Part shown: positions 1 to 7,523 of the stretch, in pieces
How positions within the stretch are numbered: the stretch's first letter is position 1
Layout: each line of letters opens with the position of its first letter
Assembly: GCA_945830575.1 (NCBI GenBank)
Contig: CALZZE010000012.1
Span: 1 to 64,000 of the forward strand
DNA length: 64,000 bases
DNA from: an uncultured Subdoligranulum sp.
GTDB lineage: Bacteria; Bacillota; Clostridia; Oscillospirales; Ruminococcaceae
Direction of reading: 5' to 3'
Translations under genes and position numbers: made by a program
Notes under the pieces: generated by a model
Told to the model about the DNA's origin: nothing
The model's input: only the letters and a program-made list of their open reading frames with translations
Databases searched by the model: none

Positions 1-93
1 TCGCTATGGACCTTTTTATTCTCCTAAATGCTCATCTTCATTTTACAATGCGCCTATAATTATGGACGACAAAAAAACGCAAATATAAGAGAA

Positions 94-657
94 TCACGTT
101 AGAATACTGCCCGGAAATACCAGTGCGGTGTACAAATAGGTGAGGGCCTCATCGAGAGTTGCGTACCGGCAGATGACGGATGGATCTGGTTTGTTTTCAG
201 GAAAAATATGACCGTGTGGAAGGTCACAGCACATCAGCCATGCATCGAGGCGGGACTTCATGGTTGAGGTAATTTGTTCTAAAGCTGCACCATGTTTCGC
301 GTTGGAAATAAACACAAAACTGTCATAGCCAGCGCCATTTGGCTGCTCAACAAGCTCCAGCAGCGTATAGCGGTCATAGTAATCAAACAGGAGCAGCCTG
401 CCGCCGAAGGATTCTACTGCCGATGTTTCATGATCGTGTTCCGAAATTTGCGGAGTAATTGACAGGATGTCACGCAGCTGACAGAGTAAATGATCTCCAT
501 CGGGAGGGTACTCGTCGGTGCCCTTCAGGCTCTTAATTTCCTCGAAACAGTATGCTTGATCAGATGGTGAGAGCTGTCCGATTAAGGCTTTTTCGATGCA
601 TTCCAGCAGGTCGGCGCGATAGCCGGCCGAAATTTTTTGCTGGATAGATTGTTCCAT
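94..657 (-). CDS. hypothetical protein (187 aa)
   Basis: No family is recognised. The start is placed at the ATG preceded by AGGAGG about 8 nt upstream; a longer in-frame extension to 699 has no ribosome site of its own. The protein is acidic and soluble-looking, with no signal peptide or membrane segment. It is divergent from the XRE regulator at 802 across a 144-bp gap and lies at the left end of the AT-richer island, so it is probably island cargo. Function unknown. Confidence 0.6.
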   Translation of the reverse strand: MEQSIQQKISAGYRADLLECIEKALIGQLSPSDQAYCFEEIKSLKGTDEYPPDGDHLLCQLRDILSITPQISEHDHETSAVESFGGRLLLFDYYDRYTLLELVEQPNGAGYDSFVFISNAKHGAALEQITSTMKSRLDAWLMCCDLPHGHIFPENKPDPSVICRYATLDEALTYLYTALVFPGSILT

Positions 658-801
658 GTTTCCGTCCTCCTGACTCATAAACGTGCAATCAACGCACATC
701 TTGCTATATCAATTGTATATGTTGTCCCCATAAACGGCAATACTCATTTTGTCCGATTGTGGGTAAAATACCATTATGGATATAGGAAAGAGGTGGGGCA
801 G

Positions 802-1149
802 GTGAACGATGAGGCTTTGACAACGCTGCAAGGAATGGGGCAACGAATTGCGGCGCGTCGCAAACAGCTTGGCATGACGCAGGAGCAGGTGGCGGAATTA
901 TCTGGATTGTCCAACCAGTTTTTTGCGTGTGTGGAGCGCGGCGTGAAAAATATACGTGCCGAAAGTCTGCTGCGCGTGTGCAAGGCACTGGATGTGAGCG
1001 CTGATTACCTGCTGACCGGACAGGTAACAGATGTTGACCGCTTGCAAATCGTTGAGTTGGTGCGCCCCCTGAAGGATAAACAGCTGCATTGTCTGGAGGA
1101 AATCATTCGCCAGTACGTGACGGCGGTTGCGGGTGAGGAGAATGGCTGA
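802..1149 (+). CDS. XRE-family HTH transcriptional regulator
   Basis: 115-aa Cro/C1-type repressor. Residues about 10-65 form the HTH (RIAARRKQLGMTQEQVAELSG then NQFFACVERG), followed by a short helical tail likely used for dimerisation. The start is a GTG at 802 with AGGTGGGG just upstream; the frame is open further back to 637 but without a ribosome site. Divergent from the unknown gene at 94-657, whose promoter it probably controls. Convergent with the integrase and separated from it by a strong terminator. Confidence 0.8.
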   Translation: MNDEALTTLQGMGQRIAARRKQLGMTQEQVAELSGLSNQFFACVERGVKNIRAESLLRVCKALDVSADYLLTGQVTDVDRLQIVELVRPLKDKQLHCLEEIIRQYVTAVAGEENG

Positions 1150-1205
1150 TTGCGGGATTGTTCGGCTTTGCCTATAGTTTGCCCGGCGGACATCACCATA
1201 AAACA

Positions 1206-1247
1206 AAAGAAAACCACCACAGCCGCAAAACTGTGGTGGTTTTCTTT
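1206..1247. terminator. bidirectional rho-independent terminator
   Basis: A perfect 17-bp inverted repeat (arms 1206-1222 and 1231-1247, core ACCACCACAG/CTGTGGTGGT) has an 8-nt loop, with A-rich and T-rich outer arms. It lies between two convergent genes (XRE regulator and integrase) and would stop transcription from both sides. Confidence 0.9.
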
Positions 1248-1259
1248 ATGGGGGCATCA

Positions 1260-2621
1260 TCAAAATCCAAATACGTCGTCCATCACAGCGGCGCTTCGGG
1301 CCGAGGCGCGGGCGATGGCGTGGGCATAAATTGTGGTGGTCGTAGTCGGGGAGGCGTGTCCCAGAGTGCCGGCGACAGTAGTCACGGGACAGTGGCGCTC
1401 AATCATAATCGTTGCCGTTGTATGGCGCAGCGTGTGCAGATGCACAGGCGGCAGGTTATGACGCTTCACAAATCGCGCAAACCATTGTGTCAGAGAGTCC
1501 GGGTTTGGCACTTTACCGTCCATGTCTCCAAAAACAAACATATCATCATCCAAATCTCCGCCGAGCTCCTGCATCTGCGCCCGGCGATAGGACTGCCATT
1601 CCTGCAAGCAAATGATCGTAGCAGACGCTGCTTTGATGACACGGTCGGAGGAATCGGTTTTGGTCTCGCCCATAATGCACCCTTTGCCCGGCATGTACTG
1701 CACCGCCGCATCAATGGTAATCAACCCGTCCTCCCAATCGATGCTGGACCAACGCAAGGCCATCAGCTCCTCACGACGCATGCCCGTCGTAAGGAGTATC
1801 GTGATTGCAGTGCGCTGCATAATCGGCTCCCGCTGCAAACAATCCAAGAGACGTTTGGCCTGCGCAATTGTCAAAACCGGCTGCTTTTTGCCGTCCTTGC
1901 GGGGCAGACCGACACGCTCAGCGGGGTTACTGGATAAAAGCTGCCATTCTACGGCCTTGCTCAAAATAGACGAGACCAACCGCAGATAGTGCCGAACTGT
2001 GGTTCCGGAGCGCGTCTTACCGGGGTGTTCCCGAAACAGTTCCTCCAACGGCTGTCCCAGTGCGGCACTGATGGCCTCGGCTGTACGGCGGGACACCGTC
2101 TTGCCTTGCGCAGCGCTGCGTACCGTGTCCTCGGACAACTGGGTGGCCGTCTGGAGCTCCCGATAGGTAGCCATTCCCTGCTGGGCCATGTGATGCTTTA
2201 AGTCGCCGTTTACCACCCACGTATCCGTTCCGGAGCCCGCCAGAAGGCTGTCGCGCAGTTCAATAATGTGGGCCGGCTTGATCTTGATCAGGTACAGATG
2301 TCCCAAAACGGCGTTGATGGCAGGTAGCATACGCTGGTAGTCGTATACTGTTTTCGGCGCCAGCTCCGGCGTTGCATACTGCGTAATCCAGCGTTCCACA
2401 AAGACCTCAAATTTGATGTGTTGACCGGAATAATCACCGCTTTCGACCTCTTGTTCGAACGCCAGTTTCTGACGTTCCAGTTCTTTCTTGGTTCGCGCTG
2501 CCGACCATCCCGGCTCCGGCCGCCATGTCATGGTGCGCTCGATCTGATGCCCGGAGGCATCGTATCCGTCGTAGACGCGGATTTGGTACGTGCCGTTTGC
2601 ACGTTTTCGTACAGATGCCAT
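1260..2621 (-). CDS. int: tyrosine recombinase/integrase with inserted HTH domain
   Basis: 453-aa phage-type site-specific recombinase that would integrate and excise the island. It has an N-terminal AP2-like arm-binding region (about 1-60), a SAM-like core-binding domain (about 65-220) and a catalytic domain with Arg (TTGMRREEL), HxxR (LHTLRHTTA), LGH (GTLGHAS) and nucleophile Tyr (TTIYAHA), so all key residues are present. The core-binding domain is interrupted at about residues 145-198 by an XRE-like helix-turn-helix (ATYRELQTATQLSEDTVRSA). The start is the ATG with GGAGG 5 nt upstream; the longer frame to 2753 lacks a ribosome site. Divergent from the excisionase-like gene. Confidence 0.9.
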   Translation of the reverse strand: MASVRKRANGTYQIRVYDGYDASGHQIERTMTWRPEPGWSAARTKKELERQKLAFEQEVESGDYSGQHIKFEVFVERWITQYATPELAPKTVYDYQRMLPAINAVLGHLYLIKIKPAHIIELRDSLLAGSGTDTWVVNGDLKHHMAQQGMATYRELQTATQLSEDTVRSAAQGKTVSRRTAEAISAALGQPLEELFREHPGKTRSGTTVRHYLRLVSSILSKAVEWQLLSSNPAERVGLPRKDGKKQPVLTIAQAKRLLDCLQREPIMQRTAITILLTTGMRREELMALRWSSIDWEDGLITIDAAVQYMPGKGCIMGETKTDSSDRVIKAASATIICLQEWQSYRRAQMQELGGDLDDDMFVFGDMDGKVPNPDSLTQWFARFVKRHNLPPVHLHTLRHTTATIMIERHCPVTTVAGTLGHASPTTTTTIYAHAIARASARSAAVMDDVFGF

Positions 2622-2987
2622 GATTCCTCCTTCTTGATTGTAAACGGCACCTGTGCTATAATAATAATGTAGGTAATTGCGACAGATTGCCGTCTGTAGT
2701 GATTGCAACAGCCGGGACAGAGTTGCCGCTTTGTCTCGGCATTTTCTATACATATAGTATAGTAGGCGATGAGACCTACAGTCAAATCGGTGGAGCCGGA
2801 TTTTTTTCGGGATTTTTGTATTTTGACTTCAATTGGAGTGTTTACACAAAAGTTTCACATTCTGCTGGCGGTTTTATACGGCATTGCGGTACAAATTAGA
2901 CATTGATACGATATATTTTGTTTGCACTTGCCTTCTGAATCTGTTACAATGTTATTATAAGAACATCTGTAAATGGGAGGCAGCACC
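2622..2987. promoter_or_regulatory. int-xis intergenic control region
   Basis: 366-bp AT-rich gap between divergent integrase and excisionase genes. On the plus strand TTGCAC (2922-2927), a 17-bp spacer and TACAAT (2945-2950) form a good promoter for the xis-like gene. A 10-bp direct repeat (ATTGCGACAG 2676-2685 and ATTGCAACAG 2702-2711, 26-bp period) flanks a small palindrome (ACAGA/TCTGT, 2682-2697). It could be a recombinase, excisionase or regulator binding site. No gene is seen here. Confidence 0.6.
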
Positions 2988-3233
2988 ATGCAAATCCGTA
3001 CGATCTCAGGCGCTGTGCGCCAACTACAAAAGGATGATCCAGACACGGCGGTAACAGCCGCTTACATCAGGCGGCTTGTTTTGGCTGGCAAAATCCCCTA
3101 TACCCGATCAGGAAATCGGGTTTTGCTCAACATGGATGCTTTGCGGAATTACCTGGAGCTCGCAACATATTGTCAGACATCGAATATCCCCACCAAACAG
3201 CAGACAGCGGCCAGAATAGCCTCGGAAAAATAA
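2988..3233 (+). CDS. excisionase-like / HTH_17 DNA-binding protein
   Basis: 81-aa small basic protein. The central part (TAAYIRRLVLAGKIPYTRSG then NRVLLNMDALRNYL) is the MerR-like winged helix-turn-helix typical of excisionase-family proteins (HTH_17). It likely directs excision with the neighbouring integrase or represses it. The start is the second ATG, with GGGAGG 9 nt upstream and a sigma-70 promoter at 2922-2950. Its last 20 codons overlap, tail to tail, the end of the gene at 3173-3748. Confidence 0.75.
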   Translation: MQIRTISGAVRQLQKDDPDTAVTAAYIRRLVLAGKIPYTRSGNRVLLNMDALRNYLELATYCQTSNIPTKQQTAARIASEK

Positions 3234-3748
3234 TGTGGGGGATTATGCCAGTGATTGGCCCAATTGACTGCTTGACGGAAAACAGACTTCGGGACATTTT
3301 CCGAAAGAAGAGAGGGGAGAGTGAAGCTGTCGCGCTCGTGATCCAGTGCCAATCGGTACAGTTCATCCATACAGTCATCAAGCTCATCGGTATACAGCCA
3401 AATAGAAAGAGCCAACAGGATAAAATGGCCGAACAAATCGTACAGGGCAGAGGGACTGTACATGTCTTCCTCCGGGATGCGCATTTCCTGCCGACAATAA
3501 TTGCAAAAACAGTCAATGGATTTATCCGTCAGATAGTCTGCCAATTTTTGTACATTTTTGATGTTGGGATGAGTCCCATCGAAGAGCAATGCGCGGACAG
3601 GAAAATTGGTGCCGAGATATTGGCGCCGCAACGCAATCAAGTCCGCATTGATTGCCTGCGGAGACATCTTGCGCAAACCAAAGCGCTTACGGTTAGAATG
3701 GCGCTGGGCAGCTAAGACAAGTATAGTCGAAAGATTAGTCGGTGTCAT
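3173..3748 (-). CDS. hypothetical protein, last gene of the ClpX-like operon
   Basis: 191-aa protein of unknown family. A CxxC pair (CFCNYCRQEM) and a hydrophobic helix (FGHFILLALSIWLYTDEL) are visible. The start is the ATG overlapping the end of the ClpX-like gene by 14 nt, with GGAGG 9 nt upstream, which implies translational coupling. It is the distal gene of the minus-strand island operon, so it may be an accessory, substrate or effector of that system. The 3' end overlaps the convergent xis-like gene by 61 nt, which is unusual. Confidence 0.6.
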   Translation of the reverse strand: MTPTNLSTILVLAAQRHSNRKRFGLRKMSPQAINADLIALRRQYLGTNFPVRALLFDGTHPNIKNVQKLADYLTDKSIDCFCNYCRQEMRIPEEDMYSPSALYDLFGHFILLALSIWLYTDELDDCMDELYRLALDHERDSFTLPSLLSENVPKSVFRQAVNWANHWHNPPHYFSEAILAAVCCLVGIFDV

Positions 3749-5234
3749 TTTTGGGAACCTCCAAAACCAGTTGAACATCCGAAACATCGTACTCCTTACG
3801 CATTCGGTCCCAGATCAGTTGGATTGCTGCCGGGATACGCTGGGAGGTACGCTTGCGGCTTCGCATAATAAATTTCCCATAAATTTTAACGAAAGTAGAA
3901 GCGTGCTCATCAGGCTTGCTGGCAGCATCGGTGCACATGATATCGTAAGTAGAACGCCCGCCTTTAGGTGCCTCTTTGAGGGTATTTGCTAATTTGGCCA
4001 GGGATGCCATGTCGCACTGGCCGTTGGGTAAACAATGAAGCAAGTAGTAAATAGAACAGGTCAAAAAAGCGTGCAGCTCATCTACATGATGCATGTTTCC
4101 GCCCGCGCGACGGTACCCTGTACACAGGATGCTGGCTAACCGCTGTGCACTGGTCGAGGTAATTACCTTAATTTTTCGTACGCGAACAGTATCTCGGAAA
4201 AAAACAACGGCAGAATTGCGCTTTCCATGCTCATATCGCACGTTGTCGCCCTCTAAAACGACTTTGCTGATGGTTTTATCCTGCTCGACTTGCTGCAAAG
4301 CGCTGTGCATCGCGCTGTGGATATGCGGCGCCACGGCGCGTATGCCTGTTCCGGCTCGTGTGCAGCAATCTGCAATGTGCTGCACGGCGGTCTCATCAAT
4401 GGCCAGCCCCACACCGTAGACGTATGCCAGATAGCGCTGATACTGATACAGCAGTGTGCCCTTGTGCAAGGATAAAAGTTGACGGTAATCCGCCAAAGCG
4501 GGCGCAGGGATTTGCAAGACACAAGAAATACGGCCGAGTAACTCTTCCATAACGCCGAATTGTAGCAAATCCGCATGGGTGACCTGCTGGAGTAGCTCCG
4601 CCTTGCTCCAATGGGGACGGGTCTGGTTGCTGCCAAATCCGATGCCTTTGGCGGGCACCAGACGCTTTTCGACAATACTCTCAATGCCTGCAAAAGAGCC
4701 CGCATACAGGATAAGCCAGCGGTCAACCGGCACCGTGATAGGAGACTCTGCTTTGTCCGGGTGCAATGTCAGGCTGGTACCATTGGCCAACTGCAGCAGG
4801 TTGGGGGTCGGGTCGCCATCTCGCGTGGAATCTCATACCATTTTGTCTATTTCGTCCAGAAAGAGAACGCAATATCGAAAATGTTGCTCGTCCATGGCAT
4901 CCTTTGCAGCCAAAATTTTTTGACTCAGGGATTCGCCCTTCCAGCCTTCCCTCGATAACGCAGAACAGTCCACTGCCAGATATCCCAGTCCCAGCATCTC
5001 GCACAGCTTGCGCAGCAAAAAGGTCTTGCCGGTGCCGGTACGGCCCAAAATGAGTGCGGACTGAGACGGCAAATCGTCAATAGACATACCCATCTCAATC
5101 AGGGTATTGCGATTGATGTGCTGAGCCATCATGGCGCACAGGTCACGCGCATACTGCTGCTGGCTGGGCAGCGGGGCCACCCGGCTCAGCAACTGATGAT
5201 AGATCTCCTCGGTACTCCACACCTTCAGATGCAT
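3735..5234 (-). pseudogene. ClpX-like AAA+ ATPase interrupted by an in-frame TGA
   Basis: About 498 codons in one frame, broken by TGA at 4833-4835; the halves are 4833-5234 (133 aa) and onward to 3735. The first half has Walker A (GRTGTGKTFLL), the ClpX-like GWKGE pore region and Walker B (CVLFLDEIDKM). The TGA falls two codons after Walker B. The second half keeps family landmarks: GSFAGIE, the ClpP-docking IGF loop (KGIGFG), LLQFGVMEELLGRIS (Arg finger) and sensor-2 (RAGTGIRAV), then about 150 unrecognised residues. The N-terminal zinc domain of ClpX is absent. The ribosome site is AGGAGAAGG. The frame continues without shift, so this is a nonsense mutation (for example CGA to TGA), a readthrough site or a sequencing error. 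Confidence 0.8.
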
Positions 5235-6138
5235 AGTTTCCTTCTCCTTTTTTCGGGTTTGGTGGTGGAACCACCTCTCCGGTTTGTGGGTCGTACCATT
5301 GGAGCAGTTCGTTCACAGGCACGCCCAAAAAATTGCTGGCACGCAGATAATATTCTGCCACAGGTGTACGACGTCCGCACTCATAACTGTTGATCTGGTC
5401 AAAGCATTTGCCGATGCGCTGGGCAAGCTGCCGTTGAGTCAATCCTGCCTGCATCCGAAAATACTTTAACCCGCGCACAGGTTTTGTTTCGATGATTGTA
5501 AATGCATAGCTTGCCGGACGAAATCGGAACTGTTCGATGTACTCATCGAAATCATACCGTTCAATATCCGGTTGATCCGAATAAACGTTTCTGACCATGA
5601 CAATTTGATAACAAAAACCGTGCGTAATCATTTGTTTCGCGCATCGGATTTCATAGGGTGTGAAGTAAGCCTGGCGGGAATCCTCACCACTGGATTTGAC
5701 CTCTATGGCCATGGGCTGGCCGGCATCGTCAAAATTCAAAAAGTCCATGCCTTTGAGGTCCAGCGGCCCGCTGGTCACTTTCATAATCAAACCGGCCATG
5801 CCAAGATGCTGCTCTGCTACTCGTTGACGCTCCATCTGAAGGACGATCTGCTCACCTTTGTAGGCGATATCCATGTGTTTGAGCTCTGATGCAAAGGCGG
5901 TGTGAATCGGTGGATGCGTTTCATAAAACGAGACAGGCATCGCGGTATAATCGTTGCGAAGCAGCATATCTACCGATACGCCAAAATAAGCAGCCAGTTT
6001 TCGGTATTTTTCAATCCCGCCGACAACCCCGCCATACAGGATATCGGCCAGATCCTGCATGGTGATCCCCGCGCGATTGGCCAGAGTCCAGGTTTCAAGC
6101 CCAAGATAGGCTCGCAGGATATCAGCAATGTGCAGCAT
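5143..6138 (-). CDS. HTH - DUF3883 (NO VEIN, EVK) - HTH protein, copy 2
   Basis: 331 aa. The N-terminal XRE-like HTH is about 1-60. A middle domain (about 100-200) has the pattern GMDFLNFDDAGQPMAIEVKS followed by a conserved helix and the strand YQIVMVRNV, matching DUF3883/NOV, a PD-(D/E)xK nuclease-like fold (Asp...Glu-x-Lys seen). A second XRE HTH is about 230-290 (RMQAGLTQRQLAQRIGK). It overlaps the upstream paralogue by 17 nt and the downstream ClpX-like gene by 92 nt; the extra low-complexity tail of about 40 residues causes the long overlap. Role inferred: DNA-binding nuclease or regulator of the island system. Confidence 0.75.
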   Translation of the reverse strand: MLHIADILRAYLGLETWTLANRAGITMQDLADILYGGVVGGIEKYRKLAAYFGVSVDMLLRNDYTAMPVSFYETHPPIHTAFASELKHMDIAYKGEQIVLQMERQRVAEQHLGMAGLIMKVTSGPLDLKGMDFLNFDDAGQPMAIEVKSSGEDSRQAYFTPYEIRCAKQMITHGFCYQIVMVRNVYSDQPDIERYDFDEYIEQFRFRPASYAFTIIETKPVRGLKYFRMQAGLTQRQLAQRIGKCFDQINSYECGRRTPVAEYYLRASNFLGVPVNELLQWYDPQTGEVVPPPNPKKGEGNYASEGVEYRGDLSSVAEPGGPAAQPAAVCA

Positions 6139-6997
6139 TGTGAGGCACCTCCATCATCAGCAGGTCGTCTACCGGGACACCGAGTATTGTAGCCATTGTC
6201 AGGTACATCTGAGCAGATGGCGCGGCGTTGCCCCGTTCATAGGCCAACAAGTCCGCTACGCTGCATCCGAGATAACCAGCAAAATCGCTTTGGGGAATCC
6301 CCAAACGCTCACGGTATCGTGCAATGTTGTTTTTTTCCGTTTTGGGCGGGCATTTCGGAACCGCAAGTATCGTGGCCATACTCTTACAGCGCGTTGCAAG
6401 CAAATGCTGGTACGTCATGCGTTGTATTTTGGGTTGATTGGAGTCCAGATCCTGTATCAGAATGACCCAATACTGACCGTTTTGGGCAATCATTCGCTCG
6501 GCCGTCTCGCACTCGTTTGCTGACATTTTAAAGCCGCCCTGCTCCTGTATGCTGGATTTGACCTCCAGCGCCATGGGGATTCCGTCACAATCAAAGGACA
6601 GGATATCGTAACCCGAAAGTCGGGGATAGTCCGCCGTTCGGCGAACTAAGGGGAGGAGATTGGGATGTTCCTGTGCTACACGGGCGCGTTCCTGGGCCAA
6701 AATCAACTGCTCTCCCCGAAATCCAATGATGCTCGGCTCATCAGTTGCGATGGTCTTTTCCTTGGGCACCGGGTGGCGCTGGAAAAAGTCGGCGGGAATC
6801 AGCGTAAAATCATTTGCCAGCAGCGCGTCCACCGGGATCCCCCACAAATCGCTCAGACGCAGATAGGTTTCAAGGGTGCCGTGCGCCCCGCCCTGCTCAA
6901 GTCGCTGCAGAGTGCCCACGGAAATGTCCAGGTGGTGTGCCAGCTGCAGCTGAGACAGGCCCAAATAGCTGCGCAAAATCATGATCAACGATATCAT
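6122..6997 (-). CDS. HTH - DUF3883 (NO VEIN, EVK) - HTH protein, copy 1
   Basis: 291 aa, same architecture as its downstream neighbour: N-terminal HTH (about 1-60, LRSYLGLSQLQLAHHLDISV), DUF3883-like core (GYDILSFDCDGIPMALEVKS), and C-terminal HTH (RERLGIPQSDFAGYLGCSV). The two proteins are diverged paralogues from a tandem duplication. GGAGA lies 8 nt before the ATG. First full-size gene of the island operon. The EVK signature suggests a restriction-endonuclease-like fold, but activity is not shown. Confidence 0.75.
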   Translation of the reverse strand: MISLIMILRSYLGLSQLQLAHHLDISVGTLQRLEQGGAHGTLETYLRLSDLWGIPVDALLANDFTLIPADFFQRHPVPKEKTIATDEPSIIGFRGEQLILAQERARVAQEHPNLLPLVRRTADYPRLSGYDILSFDCDGIPMALEVKSSIQEQGGFKMSANECETAERMIAQNGQYWVILIQDLDSNQPKIQRMTYQHLLATRCKSMATILAVPKCPPKTEKNNIARYRERLGIPQSDFAGYLGCSVADLLAYERGNAAPSAQMYLTMATILGVPVDDLLMMEVPHNAAHC

Positions 6998-7043
6998 GGC
7001 TGTTCTCCATTATATAAGGTGGGATAGATTCAGATTTTGTTGT

Positions 7044-7079
7044 GTGACCGCAAGGGTCACTGACCCCGCGGGTGAATCT
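7044..7079. promoter_or_regulatory. tandem operator-like inverted repeats before the nuclease-like genes
   Basis: GTGACC and GGTCAC arms (7044-7060, 5-nt spacer) are followed at once by a second related unit built on ACCC/GGGT (about 7062-7074). A wider AGATTCA (7026-7032) / TGAATCT (7073-7079) pair encloses both. It lies 47 bp upstream of the first HTH-DUF3883 start, so it may be a binding site for one of the HTH proteins, or an RNA hairpin in the leader. Confidence 0.5.
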
Positions 7080-7085
7080 GGTAGG

Positions 7086-7157
7086 TCAGGATGGGCCGCA
7101 GTGCACGACGGCCATTACGAACGAGAGAAAAAGACGGAACAAGTTCATTGCAAACAT
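7086..7157 (-). CDS. possible small hydrophobic peptide (23 aa)
   Basis: Short frame MFAMNLFRLFLSFVMAVVHC followed by GPS and stop, with AAAGGAG 7 nt before the ATG. One hydrophobic helix makes it look like a small membrane peptide or a leader peptide. It lies in the predicted transcript between the promoter near 7430 and the HTH-DUF3883 genes. Coding status is unproven. Confidence 0.35.
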   Translation of the reverse strand: MFAMNLFRLFLSFVMAVVHCGPS

Positions 7158-7215
7158 GAGGATACTCCTTTGTGTATGGTAGATTTTAAGGGCTGGAACG
7201 TGAGAGATTCGGGAG

Positions 7216-7362
7216 CTATCTCGGGTGGATTTGGAAGGTTAAAAAGACTCGGGTTGGTACAAAGCGGATTACCCTGTTGATCGTGACGCCAGTGAAGAGG
7301 GATTCGTCAACTGTTTTCAAGGGGACTTGAGTTGCGTCTTTTTTCTGAAACATTGAAAGCAT
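7216..7362 (-). CDS. small ORF at the head of the island operon (48 aa)
   Basis: 48-aa frame starting MLSMFQKKDATQVPLKTVDE, with an excellent AAGGAGG ribosome site 5 nt from the ATG, placed directly downstream of the minus-strand promoter at 7425-7453. No family is recognised; it ends in a basic, hydrophobic segment (INRVIRFVPTRVFLTF). It is likely the first gene of the operon that continues into the HTH-DUF3883 and ClpX-like genes. Confidence 0.5.
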   Translation of the reverse strand: MLSMFQKKDATQVPLKTVDESLFTGVTINRVIRFVPTRVFLTFQIHPR

Positions 7363-7373
7363 GGGACCTCCTT

Positions 7374-7453
7374 ACAATCAGGTGATTGTTTCTTGAAAGT
7401 ACACATACATTTGATTGTATAACTATAATACAACAATCTTTTGACTGCGTCAA
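7374..7453. promoter_or_regulatory. divergent promoters with shared palindromic operators
   Basis: Minus-strand promoter: TTGACG (7453-7448), 17-bp spacer, TATTAT (7430-7425), reading toward the 48-aa ORF and island operon. Plus-strand candidate: TTGAAA (7393-7398), 17 bp, TGTATA (7416-7421), reading toward the XRE gene at 7524. A perfect 16-bp palindrome with arms ACAATCA and TGATTGT sits at 7374-7389, and a second GATTGT...ACAATC pair spans 7413-7438 over both -10 boxes. This is the expected layout for an autoregulating XRE repressor controlling the divergent operon. Confidence 0.65.
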
Positions 7454-7523
7454 CCCCTTTTTCAAAACTTTTGCTTGCAATTTTTTTGAAAATTTTGTAT
7501 CATATGATTGGGAGGAATGCATC

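Noticed and set aside
4833-4835. TGA read as selenocysteine or tryptophan
   Set aside because: No selenocysteine-like hairpin was recognised just downstream, the position is not a cysteine in ClpX proteins, and TGA ends other genes of the island normally.
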